In this document: positions 52,001-55,454 of the stretch, piece after piece
Numbering within the stretch: the first letter of the stretch is position 1
How the letters are laid out: the number at the start of each line of letters is the position of its first letter
Source of the DNA: Manduca sexta
Lineage: Eukaryota > Arthropoda > Insecta > Lepidoptera > Sphingidae
DNA length: 64,000 bases
Assembly (NCBI RefSeq): GCF_014839805.1
Contig: NC_051129.1
Coordinates: 12,776,920-12,840,919 of the forward strand
Direction of reading: 5' to 3'
Made by a program: the position numbers and the translations under genes
Notes under the pieces: generated by a model
What the model was told of the DNA's origin: nothing
The model's input: the letters and a program-made list of their open reading frames with translations, nothing else
Database searches by the model: none

Positions 52001-53111
52001 ATATTACAACAATAATCATTTTATTAAATTAATTTATCTTAACTTAACTCTTATTGGTCATTGGGGTTAAGTTGATAAATAAGTCAAGAGTTCCACTAAG
52101 AGCTGGGATGCTGTTGTGTTTCTCATTCGAATAGATACCGAGCCTACACGAATTAAGTAAGGAACAACGGAGGTTGTAAAAAAAGTAATTTAAATAAATT
52201 TATACTAATATAAAAACCTGAAGAGTGTATTTGTTTGTTTAAAGCACTAATATCAGGAACTACGAAACCGATTTGGATTTTTTTTTACAAATAAGAAATT
52301 ATATTATTCTTGAGTGCTATAGCCTACTGTTTATCTGGGAAAATATTTCTCCCGGAAAACATTTTCACGCTGCCATATCCGCAACCAGATCTAGTTTAAA
52401 TATAAAAGAGAACTGCAATTAAAATACGTGGCCATTAGACATAAGAACTGAAAGGGATTTTATATAATAATGTATTAAAAAGAGTATGGAACTTTAATAG
52501 GTACATTGCAACGTCGGTGCATCATGCCCGATGAGTAAGTGACACGTTTGCTCGTGGTAGGATATATTTTATACCCGCCCTGATAACGACCACCATACAC
52601 AAGGTTTTAAAACCCACCACACTGGCCCACGTAAGTTTGTCGCGTTCCGGGATCAGCCTGTGTTTATGCGGTTACAACAGGCCGACATAATTGTGTCGAC
52701 TGCTGAGTGGTAATCATTTCTTGTCAGTCGACATTCTAGTGGATCTCACTCCACTTAACATTAGGTGCAGAGGGGTCACTTTGCCGAGCACGTATAAAAA
52801 ATAATAATAAAATTCGGCTTTTGTCCGCGAAAACGTTATAACTCTGGACCCAGCATAACATCGGGGATTGTCTCTCCTTATAAAATTATTCCACTAACCT
52901 GAGCAATCTGATCGAACCTCCCGAAGAGTTCGTTCAAGGTCTTCACCAGGTCAGAGGCGCTGAGTCTCTCAGATAGCGGAGTGAAGTTCACAATGTCGGC
53001 GTATAGGATGCTGACGTTGTTGTGTCTCTGGACGTGCATCTCGTGGAAGCGGGTCTGCTTGGAGCTGTCGGCGCAGGCATCCGCCATCTTGAGCATGATG
53101 GACCGTTTGAC
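15978..53111 (-). CDS. Ac76E: Membrane adenylyl cyclase, Ac76E-like; 20 visible exons, 5' end missing
   Basis: The enzyme makes cAMP from ATP at the plasma membrane downstream of G-protein-coupled receptors. Twenty exons join in frame with GT-AG borders to 923 residues plus stop; residue numbers here count from the first visible exon. The order is C1a (about 1-211), C1b linker (about 212-400), M2 with six membrane segments (about 420-665), C2 (about 693-917) and a short tail. C1a has both metal-binding aspartates (LYADIVNFT and KILGDCYYC). C2 has the purine-site lysine (EKIKTIG), the [12 protein letters not shown] motif with catalytic Asn and Arg, and the YVKGKG lysine, so the heterodimeric active site is complete. 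The NFT after ADIV and the [26 protein letters not shown] context point to the insect Ac76E / ADCY2-4-7 branch rather than rutabaga, Ac3 or Ac78C; this assignment is by eye. The N-terminus and M1 segments are not in the window. Confidence 0.88.
16093..16985 (-). other. Cyclase intron 19, with a tandem duplication
   Basis: Holds a two-unit direct repeat (16470-16750). A GC-rich spot near 16265-16315 (GGGGGAGGGGGG) lies before it. Nothing gene-like was recognised; frames on both strands are products of the duplication. Confidence 0.6.
16470..16750. repeat. Tandem duplication, units of about 135-141 bp
   Basis: Two diverged units share CGATCAAGCAAGT, then CAGCTGCCC or CAGCCGCCC, then TGACGCCCTTGACCGCTTTA or CGACGCCCTGGACCGCTTTA, each ending TTTATTTCTACYATCAAACA. 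The motif set suggests a duplicated piece of a mobile element. Confidence 0.7.
16986..17130 (-). CDS. Ac76E: Cyclase exon 19: C2 catalytic motif
   Basis: Residues 838-885 plus two bases. The acceptor is TTGCCCTTCAG and the donor is GCCAA then GTAAGC. It encodes [20 protein letters not shown], then [20 protein letters not shown]. It holds the adenine-binding Asp and the catalytic Asn and Arg. It is the most GC-rich exon here. Confidence 0.93.
17178..17290 (+). repeat. Family E repeat
   Basis: Starts CAGGGGGCCTTATTCCGTCC and includes AATCCGCCTTTTTACAACTA and AATAGGGGATTTTCGC. As at 1585, a minus-strand family B copy follows directly. Confidence 0.5.
17290..17450 (-). repeat. Diverged family B repeat, minus
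   Basis: Recognised by GCGGGTTTCACACTGTGGG, CACCTTGTACTGTGATTG and AGATACTCTACCACTAGCC, aligned in order with the copy at 1701. Substitutions are frequent. Confidence 0.55.
17530..17762 (-). repeat. tRNA-derived SINE (family T), minus
   Basis: Tail block ACGCCTTTAATCCCCGAAGG at the left, TGTCCCATAATATAATAAGG in the middle, and the decayed tRNA-like head (TTAACCCAAGACTTCAGCAC, ACCAAGGCAGAC) at the right. Confidence 0.75.
18100..18217 (-). CDS. Ac76E: Cyclase exon 18: C2 helix
   Basis: Residues 799-837 plus one base. The acceptor is TTGTTTCAG and the donor is ATAG then GTGAGT. It encodes [20 protein letters not shown], then [13 protein letters not shown]. Confidence 0.9.
18218..18991 (-). other. 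Cyclase intron 17, mostly element J
   Basis: About 110 bases of ordinary AT-rich intron, then GC-rich foreign-looking sequence to the exon 17 border. Confidence 0.6.
18390..18985 (-). mobile_element. GC-rich element J, unclassified
   Basis: Much richer in G+C and CpG than the surrounding intron. A block with GGCAATTCTTGTGCGCTCGG, TGTTCACACCGAATGCACGC and a pyrimidine-rich tract recurs in the opposite orientation at 60370-60600, so this is a repeat family. The plus strand is open from about 18702 to 18998 with protein-like content (for example [19 protein letters not shown]), but I cannot match it to a known transposon protein. Confidence 0.45.
18992..19093 (-). CDS. Ac76E: Cyclase exon 17: C2 purine-binding lysine
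   Basis: Residues 765-798, 34 codons in phase 0. The acceptor is TTAATTTCAG and the donor is CAGACC then GTGAGT. It encodes [20 protein letters not shown] and [14 protein letters not shown]. The EKIKTIG lysine contacts the adenine ring in known structures of this family. Confidence 0.92.
19094..19530 (-). other. Cyclase intron 16, mostly a family A copy
   Basis: Two thirds of this 437-base intron is the family A element at 19235-19520. Only about 10 bases of original intron remain next to the exon 16 donor. Confidence 0.75.
19235..19520 (+). repeat. Family A element abutting the exon 16 donor
   Basis: Full-length copy from TACTGGTGGTAGGTCTGTC to ATTCAAAGCAATAA, antisense to the cyclase gene. 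Its A-rich end is unusually short here. Confidence 0.85.
19531..19680 (-). CDS. Ac76E: Cyclase exon 16: C2, weak donor next to a SINE
   Basis: Residues 715-764, phase 0. The acceptor is ATGTCTCCAG. It encodes [20 protein letters not shown], then [17 protein letters not shown]. As usual for C2, the metal-binding Asp is absent at FASIPNY. The donor AAG then GTTCGATT is far from the GTAAGT consensus, and a family A element ends only about 10 bases into the intron. Confidence 0.9.
19681..20670 (-). other. Cyclase intron 15, nothing recognised
   Basis: AT-rich, with a T17 run near 20050. No repeat family or nested gene was seen. Confidence 0.6.
20671..20736 (-). CDS. Ac76E: Cyclase exon 15: start of C2
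   Basis: Residues 693-714, 22 codons in phase 0. The acceptor is GTATTACAG and the donor is TCGGAG then GTAAAT. It encodes [16 protein letters not shown], the conserved pre-C2 helix. Confidence 0.9.
20737..21501 (-). other. Cyclase intron 14, hosts a tRNA gene
   Basis: AT-rich on both sides of the tRNA-Leu gene at 21008-21120. No other structure was recognised. Confidence 0.7.
21008..21120 (-). tRNA. tRNA-Leu(CAA) with intron
   Basis: Reading the minus strand from 21120: acceptor GTCAGGA pairs with TTCTGAC, with discriminator A. Box A is TGGCCGAGCGG and box B is GGTTCGAATCC. The anticodon stem CCAGA/TCTGG encloses loop CTCAAG, anticodon CAA. An intron of about 30 bases follows the base 3' of the anticodon, and a long variable arm (type II tRNA) is present. 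A T5 run shortly after the 3' end serves as pol III terminator. Leu-CAA genes with an intron are usual in animals. It lies in cyclase intron 14 in the same orientation. The gene looks intact and functional. Confidence 0.95.
21502..21673 (-). CDS. Ac76E: Cyclase exon 14: membrane segment 12
   Basis: Residues 635-692. The acceptor is ACATTTCCAG and the donor is AATAAG then GTACGG, phase 0. It encodes [20 protein letters not shown] (last membrane segment), then the amphipathic [20 protein letters not shown] helix that leads into C2. Confidence 0.92.
21848..22190 (+). repeat. Family D repeat split by a MITE
   Basis: The left piece (GTTATAGAAGGCAAATGAGC, CATACGG) and the right piece (GGTAAGTGATCACCGACACC, AATACCATGGAGCATAGAG, TCGTATCTATTCGGTAATGC) match the uninterrupted copy at 6255. 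Element C sits between them. Confidence 0.7.
21891..22039 (+). mobile_element. MITE family C, internally deleted copy
   Basis: Ends TGGGCCCTTATTCTGTAT and ATAGAGAATAAGGCCCC are imperfect inverted repeats. Compared with the other two copies it lacks about 32 internal bases (the CATGATGCGTTGTGTTA region). It is inserted into family D. Confidence 0.75.
22191..22373 (-). mobile_element. MITE family C, full copy
   Basis: About 183 bases bounded by CAGGGGCCTTATTCTCTATC and ATACAGAATAAGGGCCCAG. It is in inverted orientation relative to the copy 150 bases away and nearly identical to the one at 55455. There is no coding capacity, so transposition must have been in trans. Confidence 0.8.
22491..22733 (+). 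repeat. Family B repeat, near full length
   Basis: From GCTGGTGGTAGGATATATTT through GGATAGCGACCACC, TTGGGATCAGCCTGTG and TAATTGTGTCGACTGCCGAG to CCACTTACCATCTGGCGCAG. One of three near full-length copies in the window. Confidence 0.85.
22782..22948 (-). CDS. Ac76E: Cyclase exon 13: membrane segments 10-11
   Basis: Residues 580-634 plus two bases. The acceptor is CATTCCAG and the donor is AACGA then GTGAGC. It encodes [20 protein letters not shown], then [20 protein letters not shown]. It is clearly GC- and CpG-rich compared with the flanking introns. Confidence 0.92.
22949..23794 (-). other. Cyclase intron 12 with a family H tail
   Basis: Family H lies at 22983-23135. The remainder is AT-rich with no gene-like structure. 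Confidence 0.6.
22983..23135 (+). repeat. Family H repeat
   Basis: Contains AACCGACTTCAAAAAAAAGG, GATTTTATCGCGGTTTTAAT and CCCGACGTTTCGAAGACTGC. The same pieces recur at 39655, 45515 and 56365. This type of sequence is common in lepidopteran genomes. Confidence 0.6.
23795..23932 (-). CDS. Ac76E: Cyclase exon 12: glycosylated outside loop
   Basis: Residues 534-579, phase 0. The acceptor is CAGTTCCAG and the donor is GCGCCG then GTAATA. It encodes the extracellular loop between segments 9 and 10, with three N-glycosylation sequons (NIT, NLT, NVT) in 20 residues. N-glycosylation of this loop is a known feature of membrane adenylyl cyclases. Confidence 0.9.
23933..24677 (-). other. Cyclase intron 11 with a family A copy
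   Basis: Family A occupies 24350-24620, 58 bases from the exon 11 donor. The rest is AT-rich. Confidence 0.65.
24350..24620 (-). repeat. Family A element with internal gaps
   Basis: Carries the GATACGACCGCCCATAAACA block, GTATTGTTTGGTATTCCACT, and ends CTCACATATAGACTTACCAC. Part of the tail (the ACGAGCTTGCCG block) is missing. Confidence 0.8.
24678..24761 (-). CDS. Ac76E: Cyclase exon 11: membrane segment 9
   Basis: Residues 506-533, 28 codons in phase 0. The acceptor is CTCCTTGCAG and the donor is AATTTG then GTGAGT. It encodes [20 protein letters not shown], a single membrane segment. Confidence 0.9.
25058..25226 (-). CDS. Ac76E: Cyclase exon 10: membrane segment 8
   Basis: Residues 449-505. 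The acceptor is ATACTTCCAG and the donor is GGACAG then GTTGGT, phase 0. It encodes the hydrophobic segment [20 protein letters not shown] followed by a cytoplasmic loop ([20 protein letters not shown]). Confidence 0.9.
25227..26446 (-). other. Cyclase intron 9 with a T SINE
   Basis: One T SINE at 26148-26360. The remaining ~1 kb is AT-rich, with a T17 run near 25420 and no gene. Confidence 0.6.
26148..26360 (-). repeat. tRNA-derived SINE (family T), well preserved, minus
   Basis: Contains CCCACTTTTCGCCAAGTGTG, ATAGGGGGCGAGCCTATCGC, GGGCTGATACTGAGCAGAAA and, at the head, CCAGGATTCGAACCCAGGAC. Read on minus, the last motif is a good box B (GGTTCGAATCC). Confidence 0.85.
26447..26608 (-). CDS. 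Ac76E: Cyclase exon 9: membrane segment 7
   Basis: Residues 395-448 plus two bases. The acceptor is CTTTCCAG and the donor is CCTAA then GTAAGT. It encodes [20 protein letters not shown], then a long hydrophobic stretch ([17 protein letters not shown]), taken as the first membrane segment of M2. Confidence 0.9.
   Translation of the reverse strand, partial: QQLRRYDASHAVVHESLPRAPVPRAGGPSLQIQRGVCRLTVSTARLHATAYCA
26609..27158 (-). other. Cyclase intron 8 with a family F tail
   Basis: About half is a diverged family F element (26845-27110). No gene was seen. Confidence 0.55.
26845..27110 (+). repeat. Family F repeat, diverged
   Basis: Carries GAAACGACTGAACGGTTTAG, ATGAAATTTAAAACACGAGT, TACTTTTTAACCCGATAATT and AAAGCCGTGAGCAACACC, collinear with the copies at 32445 and 63140. 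Confidence 0.55.
27159..27217 (-). CDS. Ac76E: Cyclase exon 8: short linker exon
   Basis: Residues 376-394 plus two bases. The acceptor is TTTTCCAG and the donor is TGCAC then GTAAGA. It encodes [19 protein letters not shown] and continues the KNIG-helix from exon 7. The 157-base intron 7 is the shortest in the gene. Confidence 0.85.
27375..27502 (-). CDS. Ac76E: Cyclase exon 7: end of C1b
   Basis: Residues 333-375. The acceptor is TTTGCAG and the donor is ATTTCT then GTAAGT, phase 0. It encodes [20 protein letters not shown], then [20 protein letters not shown], a conserved segment ahead of the second membrane cassette in this subtype. Confidence 0.9.
27503..28726 (-). other. Cyclase intron 6, no gene or repeat recognised
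   Basis: AT-rich. Plus-strand frames at 27930-28121 and 28138-28368 are open for about 60-75 codons but lack splice signals and recognisable content. Confidence 0.5.
28727..28897 (-). CDS. Ac76E: Cyclase exon 6: C1b linker with PKA-type sites
   Basis: Residues 276-332. The acceptor is TTCCCTTACAG and the donor is ACAG then GTATAT. It encodes [11 protein letters not shown], a textbook RRxS site for cAMP-dependent kinase, and later [11 protein letters not shown]. The length and phase make it a clean in-frame link between exons 5 and 7. Skipping this 171-base exon would keep the frame. Confidence 0.85.
28898..29393 (-). other. Cyclase intron 5 with a family B remnant
   Basis: A diverged minus-orientation family B copy covers 29012-29158. 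The remainder has no feature. Confidence 0.55.
29012..29158 (-). repeat. Diverged family B repeat, minus
   Basis: Recognisable by GGTTATCCCTCACTAGTCGA, GGTTGATTCCGGAACC and GTGTCGCTATCCGGGC. It is truncated and diverged. Confidence 0.55.
29394..29586 (-). CDS. Ac76E: Cyclase exon 5: C1b linker
   Basis: Residues 212-275 plus one base. The acceptor is CTCTTTTGCAG and the donor is GGAG then GTAAGT. It is polar and Ser/Pro-rich ([18 protein letters not shown] near the start, [16 protein letters not shown] later), as expected for the poorly conserved, regulatory C1b region. It contains a DRKAS basic-Ser motif. Confidence 0.85.
31405..31510 (-). repeat. Family G fragment
   Basis: Contains GGTTTGCACACTTCACATAC, GAGAATTTCTTCACGATGTT and CCGTGAAAGCGAACGATAAA, the middle of family G without the head. 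Confidence 0.6.
31715..31870 (-). mobile_element. LINE reverse-transcriptase 3' remnant
   Basis: On the minus strand one frame reads [14 protein letters not shown], then after a stop an [16 protein letters not shown] stretch can be followed across frames. This matches the C-terminal end of LINE ORFs as seen at 33355. It is broken by stops. Confidence 0.6.
32122..32396 (+). mobile_element. LINE 3' tail with poly(A) and perfect 15-bp target duplication
   Basis: The 15-mer AGGCCTCTACCACGT occurs at 32122-32136 and again at 32382-32396. Between them a 245-base insert ends in A17. The insert contains CTTAGTCAGTAAAAGTCTGA and a GGCGGGAGATAGTC segment typical of lepidopteran non-LTR element 3' ends. 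A perfect duplication and pure A tail mean the insertion is young. Confidence 0.85.
32445..32735 (+). repeat. Family F repeat
   Basis: Carries GAAACAGCTGAACAGATTTG, GATGAAATTTACCACACGGG, ATAGCCTATTTTATCCC and AAAAAGCCGCGAGTAAGAG. This is a very common kind of tail in lepidopteran introns. Confidence 0.65.
33355..33530 (-). mobile_element. LINE reverse-transcriptase C-terminal remnant
   Basis: A minus-strand frame reads [17 protein letters not shown], then [17 protein letters not shown], the conserved end of many insect LINE ORFs, including the characteristic GEAYVQ. Only the last ~50 codons are present, so this is a 5'-truncated dead copy. Confidence 0.8.
35961..36241 (-). repeat. Family A element, minus
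   Basis: From ATTTTTTTTATTACTTCAAA to GAGAGACCTACCACCA, with a small gap in the tail region (ACGAAACGCCC joined to GTAGCAATACGAC). Confidence 0.85.
36285..36356. other. CpG-rich block inside intron 4
   Basis: About 13 CpG in 70 bases (for example CCCGGCCGCGCTGATCGC and ACCGCGCGCCGATCGAG) in otherwise AT-rich intron. It could be a regulatory island, an alternative 5' exon or part of an unrecognised mobile element. There is no good long frame on either strand. Confidence 0.35.
37467..37599 (-). CDS. Ac76E: Cyclase exon 4: end of C1a
   Basis: Residues 167-211. The acceptor is TTCTCTTCAG and the donor is CCCAAG then GTAAGG, ending in phase 0. It encodes [20 protein letters not shown] through [16 protein letters not shown], the last strand of C1a. 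The following intron is 7.9 kb. Confidence 0.92.
37600..38565 (-). other. Cyclase intron 3 with a LINE remnant
   Basis: A LINE end remnant at 38300-38400. The rest is AT-rich without features. Confidence 0.6.
38300..38400 (-). mobile_element. LINE reverse-transcriptase end fragment
   Basis: Contains CATATGCCTCCTCTAAATAT and AAAGCGGCCTGCGTCCAGCG, the same segment as in the copy at 33355, preceded by an (ATC)n run. Confidence 0.65.
38566..38724 (-). CDS. Ac76E: Cyclase exon 3: C1a core
   Basis: Residues 114-166 plus two bases. The acceptor is CTCACCCAG and the donor is GCCGG then GTAAGA. It encodes [19 protein letters not shown], then [20 protein letters not shown] and [13 protein letters not shown], the highly conserved central part of C1a. 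Confidence 0.92.
39225..39500 (+). repeat. Family A element, plus
   Basis: From ATTGGTGGTAGGTCTCTC to TTCAAAACAATAAAAAAG. It has lost the ACCACCGCAAT block near the start. Confidence 0.85.
39655..39740 (+). repeat. Family H fragment
   Basis: CCGATTTTATCGCGGTCTTT, TTGACGTTTCGAAGACTTTG and GCAGCCATCATGG match the copy at 22983. Confidence 0.6.
40264..40391 (-). CDS. Ac76E: Cyclase exon 2: C1a, second metal Asp
   Basis: Residues 72-113 plus two bases. The acceptor is TGTTCTCAG and the donor is ATACG then GTATGT. It encodes [20 protein letters not shown] with the second metal-binding Asp, followed by [20 protein letters not shown]. It lies 12.5 kb from exon 1; that intron holds two nested genes. 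Confidence 0.92.
41815..41880 (+). mobile_element. LINE end fragment
   Basis: The plus frame reads [12 protein letters not shown], a stop, then MQAASNR, the same C-terminal LINE motif as at 33355. Confidence 0.6.
42165..42270 (+). mobile_element. LINE end fragment
   Basis: GCAGGAACACGCTAAATGCA, GACCGCTTTTGATAGGTCCG and TCTGGAAATCATTAGG correspond to the 33355 copy in the opposite orientation. Confidence 0.65.
43760..43765 (-). terminator. Poly(A) signal of the nested two-exon gene
   Basis: AATAAA on the minus strand, 81 bases past the stop at 43846, a normal spacing for a short 3' UTR. Confidence 0.4.
43846..44436 (-). CDS. Nested two-exon gene, unknown 84-residue protein
   Basis: Exon 1 (44332-44436) runs from an ATG to CGTTTG then a strong GTAAGC donor. 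Exon 2 (43846-43995) follows a long T tract ending TTCAG. Both borders are phase 0, so joining gives 84 residues and a TGA. Exon 1 encodes [20 protein letters not shown], then [15 protein letters not shown]. Exon 2 starts [20 protein letters not shown] and ends [10 protein letters not shown] start at Met16 or Met17 is equally possible. The product looks like a small mostly helical protein with seven cysteines and no signal peptide. I do not recognise the family. The DRE motif upstream and AATAAA downstream support a real transcription unit. The main alternative is that the T tract is the poly(A) of a plus-strand retroposon and the splice fit is chance. It lies inside cyclase intron 1, same strand. 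Confidence 0.5.
44508..44515 (-). promoter_or_regulatory. DRE-like motif upstream of the nested gene
   Basis: TATCGATA, the palindromic DREF-binding core found in promoters of broadly expressed insect genes, lies 72 bases before the proposed ATG at 44436. It lacks a TATA box, which fits that promoter class. Confidence 0.4.
45515..45600 (+). repeat. Family H fragment
   Basis: TCCCGATGTTTCGACGACTT and TGCAGCCTTCACGGTCACAG match family H. Confidence 0.55.
45715..45830 (+). repeat. Family F tail fragment
   Basis: CAGTAGTTCCTGAGATTAGC, GCGTTCAAACAAACACTCTT and a TATTATAAGTATAGAT end are shared with 58555-58700. Confidence 0.55.
46290..46440 (+). repeat. T SINE tail fragment
   Basis: Contains TTTGTGCCCCATATAGCGAT, GAGCTCGCCCCTTATTACG, CACCTCTGCCTACCCCTTG and AATAAAGGCGTGATATTGTG. 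The tRNA-like head is missing. Confidence 0.7.
47255..47375 (+). repeat. T SINE tail fragment
   Basis: Contains CGCCCCCTATCACATCATGG, GACGAAAAGTGGGTGCCC, GGTTGCACCTCTGCATACCC and GATGTTGTGTGTG. The head is missing. Confidence 0.75.
48387..48411. repeat. (GA)n microsatellite
   Basis: An AGG followed by about ten GA units, in AT-rich intron sequence. Confidence 0.9.
49010..49270 (+). repeat. T SINE, degenerate head, (TG)n tail
   Basis: The head is decayed (CTGAGGTCTTGAGTTTAAAA). The body has GTCTGGAAAATATAACAGAT, GGGAAAAGTGGGTGCTATGG and CTCTTCGGAGATAAAGGCAT, and ends in a GTGTGTGTGTGTGT run. Confidence 0.75.
49318..49485 (+). repeat. Degenerate family A 5' part
   Basis: AAGTGGTAGATCTCTCG, GCTGCCAAGCAACATTGTAA and GTAATGTCTCAGAGTG follow the family A order. 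The 3' half is missing. Confidence 0.55.
49967..50221 (-). CDS. Secreted eight-cysteine peptide, single exon, nested in intron 1
   Basis: 84 residues, intact, no intron. The start [17 protein letters not shown] is a clear signal peptide with likely cleavage before Asp18, leaving about 67 residues. Cysteines at 25, 31, 34, 35, 42, 57, 59 and 61 give the spacing C-x5-C-x2-CC-x6-C-x14-C-x-C-x-C, which would allow four disulfides. After Cys61 there is a polar cysteine-free tail ([19 protein letters not shown]). The ATG has a good insect context (TCAAGATG), and a TATA box and initiator lie upstream at normal spacing. I do not recognise the family. It could be an antimicrobial, signalling or other extracellular cysteine-rich peptide, and the spacing does not fit the classic insect defensin pattern. 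It lies inside cyclase intron 1 in the same orientation. No clear AATAAA was found within 250 bases downstream. Confidence 0.75.
   Translation of the reverse strand: MSMIIFLTLLLAVIVSADDVRVMRCTGFYSCYKCCEAIAPGCRRESDFGFSGYEEYCRCQCPSGTNYRSRSDIMDLRDILGMRS
50250..50314 (-). promoter_or_regulatory. Core promoter of the cysteine-rich peptide gene
   Basis: Minus strand: TATAAAA (50276-50282) is followed 32 bases later by a TATCA initiator with A at 50250, which leaves a 28-base 5' UTR. A GATA-type site TGATAA (50291-50296) lies just upstream. A GGAAAATCCG stretch (50305-50314, plus strand) is similar to an NF-kB site but does not match its consensus fully. TATA, initiator and spacing are seen; factor binding is inference. 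Confidence 0.5.
52195..52395 (+). repeat. Family F fragment
   Basis: TATCAGGAACTACGAAACCG, GAGTGCTATAGCCTACTG and CGGAAAACATTTTCACGC match family F. Confidence 0.55.
52549..52794 (+). repeat. Family B repeat, near full length
   Basis: From TGCTCGTGGTAGGATATAT through TCGCGTTCCGGGATCAGCC and TAATTGTGTCGACTGCTGAG to TAACATTAGGTGCAG. It ends about 105 bases from the exon 1 donor side of the cyclase. Confidence 0.85.
52899..53111 (-). CDS. Ac76E: Cyclase exon 1 (visible): start of C1a
   Basis: Encodes residues 1-71, phase 0 at both ends. The acceptor is TTGTTCTCAG and the donor is CAG followed by GTTAGT. It begins [13 protein letters not shown], the end of the membrane-proximal helix, then [12 protein letters not shown] with the first metal-binding Asp, then the helix [17 protein letters not shown]. 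The preceding exon, which should end in the conserved helix before VKRSIM, was not found between here and 64000. Confidence 0.9.
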
Positions 53112-53161
53112 CTGAGAACAAGATGTATCAATATATAATTCGTCGGTCTAATTAAATATAT

Positions 53162-53487
53162 GACTGTCTCGGTGGCGTAGTTGTACTGCATTCGCGGTAT
53201 GGCAGTACTCTGAGGTCATAGGTTCGAATCCCGGGTCAGGCAAAATGATTTTGGGTTTTTCTGGTCAGTATCAGCCTGGAGTCTGGAATTTGTTCCCTAT
53301 ATGGCGATAGGCTCTTATCACATCATGTGACGGAAGACTCTGGACGAGCCTATTGTTACATCTGTACAAATTCTGGACTCCGTACCAATACTAAGAAATA
53401 ACACCCAATATCACTTTCCGGGGTTCGAACCCGGGACCTCAGAGCAGTGTCGTATCGCATACACAATATAACGCCACCGAGGCAGTC
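53162..53487. repeat. Palindromic pair of T SINE heads
   Basis: The left arm (53162-53330) reads GACTGTCTCGGTGGCGTAG, GGTTCGAATCCCGGGTCAGG, then body to GCGATAGGCTC. The right arm (53335-53487) is its reverse complement (GAGCCTATTG through GGGTTCGAACCCGGGACCTC to CGCCACCGAGGCAGTC). Both tRNA-like heads face outward. Each arm keeps a good box B. It lies 50 bases upstream of the exon 1 acceptor. Confidence 0.85.
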
Positions 53488-55074
53488 GAGTATATTATAT
53501 CATTTAATTTAATATTGAATACGAAAGCACACAATCCAAGTATATTAACAGCAACAAAAATTCGACAATTAAACCACGATTGTTTGATTTAAAGTAACGG
53601 AAATTGAGTTCAAACAAGACTGCAGCGGTTTGCGGACAAGAGTCTCGTGCAATCAAAGGGATCCGGAAACATCCAGTAAATACTGTTTAACCGTCAGTAA
53701 ACGATCCGTCGTATTTCAAGTACATGAGTTGAAATAGCTACATTAATATTAAAAAAAGTAATTATCCATGAATACAGAAGAACTCACAGCCCGTCAATTG
53801 TTAAATGATCACTGAAGCCCATAAATATCGTATTTTTTCTTTAAGGATATTGCAAGAAGCCCACTGCACTCGTTGGTAAGCGAACGGGTCCAGATAATAT
53901 CGGTTGCCGAGAGATCATTATCCATCACCAATCGCCACAATAGAGGAGTGACCTATAGCATAACCACCACAAAATACTTTTTTTTAAATTTTATTTGAAG
54001 GTCATAATGTAAGACGGTCAGAGATTGGAGAGAAGCCCATCTTAAAGTACATAGGTGTGTAAAAACGCACCGTATTGGAGATATATACGAGGTTTTAAGA
54101 AGAATCAATTACCTTCCCTCAAAATCTGATAGCAAAATATATTCTATTAAATTTATATACGTTAAATACAACCTTATATTAGGTATATGATATGTGCAAT
54201 AACACTCACGCCTACCCCTGAACAGGGAAAAGCTTGATGATATGTATCATATTATGTAAGTGTATGTACCTCGTAGTATTATTACAAGGCAAGTGCTATT
54301 AAAGTTTCAGGCGCCTGATCATATTATTAGAGCAATACCTCCATAGCGACATAACATATTTTTATTAGGAATTTCGAAAACGCCTGATAGTAAATGATTT
54401 GAAATTACCTAAGGGAGACTATTCCCTGCCAATGACTACTTAGGAAGAATAATAGAAGGTAAGTGTTATGCAAAGATAAGATATATAGAAAGTGCTATGC
54501 CAAATTTTAGAGCTGCCTGCTAGTTTGTAATTTTTTTCAGGGACCAAAAAGGCGACACCGCTAAGGGTTAAATATTCTTTTTGGATAATGTTTAAACCTT
54601 ATAATAAGAGTTAACGGGTTTATATCGGGGTGATTTAAATAAGATCAATTTTTGCATAAAACATTTTACACTTTCATTAAATAGGTATTTAGATTAATCG
54701 GGAATATTTAACGTTTAACTTTTATTAGCCCAAGGGTGAACCTACAAAGGGGCTAACCAAATGAAAGATTATTAAAACAACCGGTTATCCTTAACCAATT
54801 AATGTTCCTGGTTTTTTCATGTAGTTGCCCCACACTTATACATTACCTATAAGATTTTTATCAGGCGCTTTAAATTTTCCACTCTTGCCACAATGATTTA
54901 ATACCTTTAGCTTTGCTTGCGACTCTTTCAAAGAACAGTTAAAGCACTCAGGTAGCCTATAATGTACCTTCCATTACAGAATTTTATAAATTTCAACAGT
55001 AGTTTTGGTTATTACCTCATAGGTTACTTTACCTCACTTTAATACATTCAAGAAACGTCATAAAATATCTGACT

Positions 55075-55300
55075 TTCTCGACGGTGCAGCGCACACGGTA
55101 GACCAGCCGTGCTGAGGTTTCGAATTTGGTTTCTGGATCGGGTCGTATAAAGATTATCTACAATACCAGCACGGAATTTGGTATTGTGTCCGGTGATTGG
55201 TAATAAGCTGCCGAAATGTAATTATTTTACATCTCTGCCTAGCCCTAACAGAAATAGGCGTCATATTGTGCATGTATATGTGAATGGATAAGTAATTATG
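55075..55300 (+). repeat. T SINE, diverged
   Basis: GACTTTCTCGACGGTGCAG (head), GGAATTTGGTATTGTGTCCG, ATCTCTGCCTAGCCC and GGCGTCATATTGTG follow T order with many changes. Confidence 0.6.
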
Positions 55301-55454
55301 GGAATTACCCTATTCGTGTAAATCTTTATCTCTAAACTACAGACTGAATGCGTTATATAAAATATGCTATTTTGCAGGAAAAAACGTCAGTGAGTCAGAT
55401 GCCGCATGTATTAGAATTCCCAGGAATTGCGATTTACAAGGCGACGAGACATGA

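Larger units (their letters stand above)
40392..52898 (-). other. Cyclase intron 1 (12.5 kb), hosts two nested genes
   Basis: Largest intron in the gene, splitting C1a right after its first strand-helix unit. It contains nested genes at 43846-44436 and 49967-50221, T SINEs at 46290, 47255 and 49010, LINE pieces at 41815 and 42165, and A, B, F and H fragments. The stretches 40392-41814, 42271-43759, 44530-45500, 47376-49009 and 50340-52190 show no further gene; a (GA)n run lies at 48387. Confidence 0.6.
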
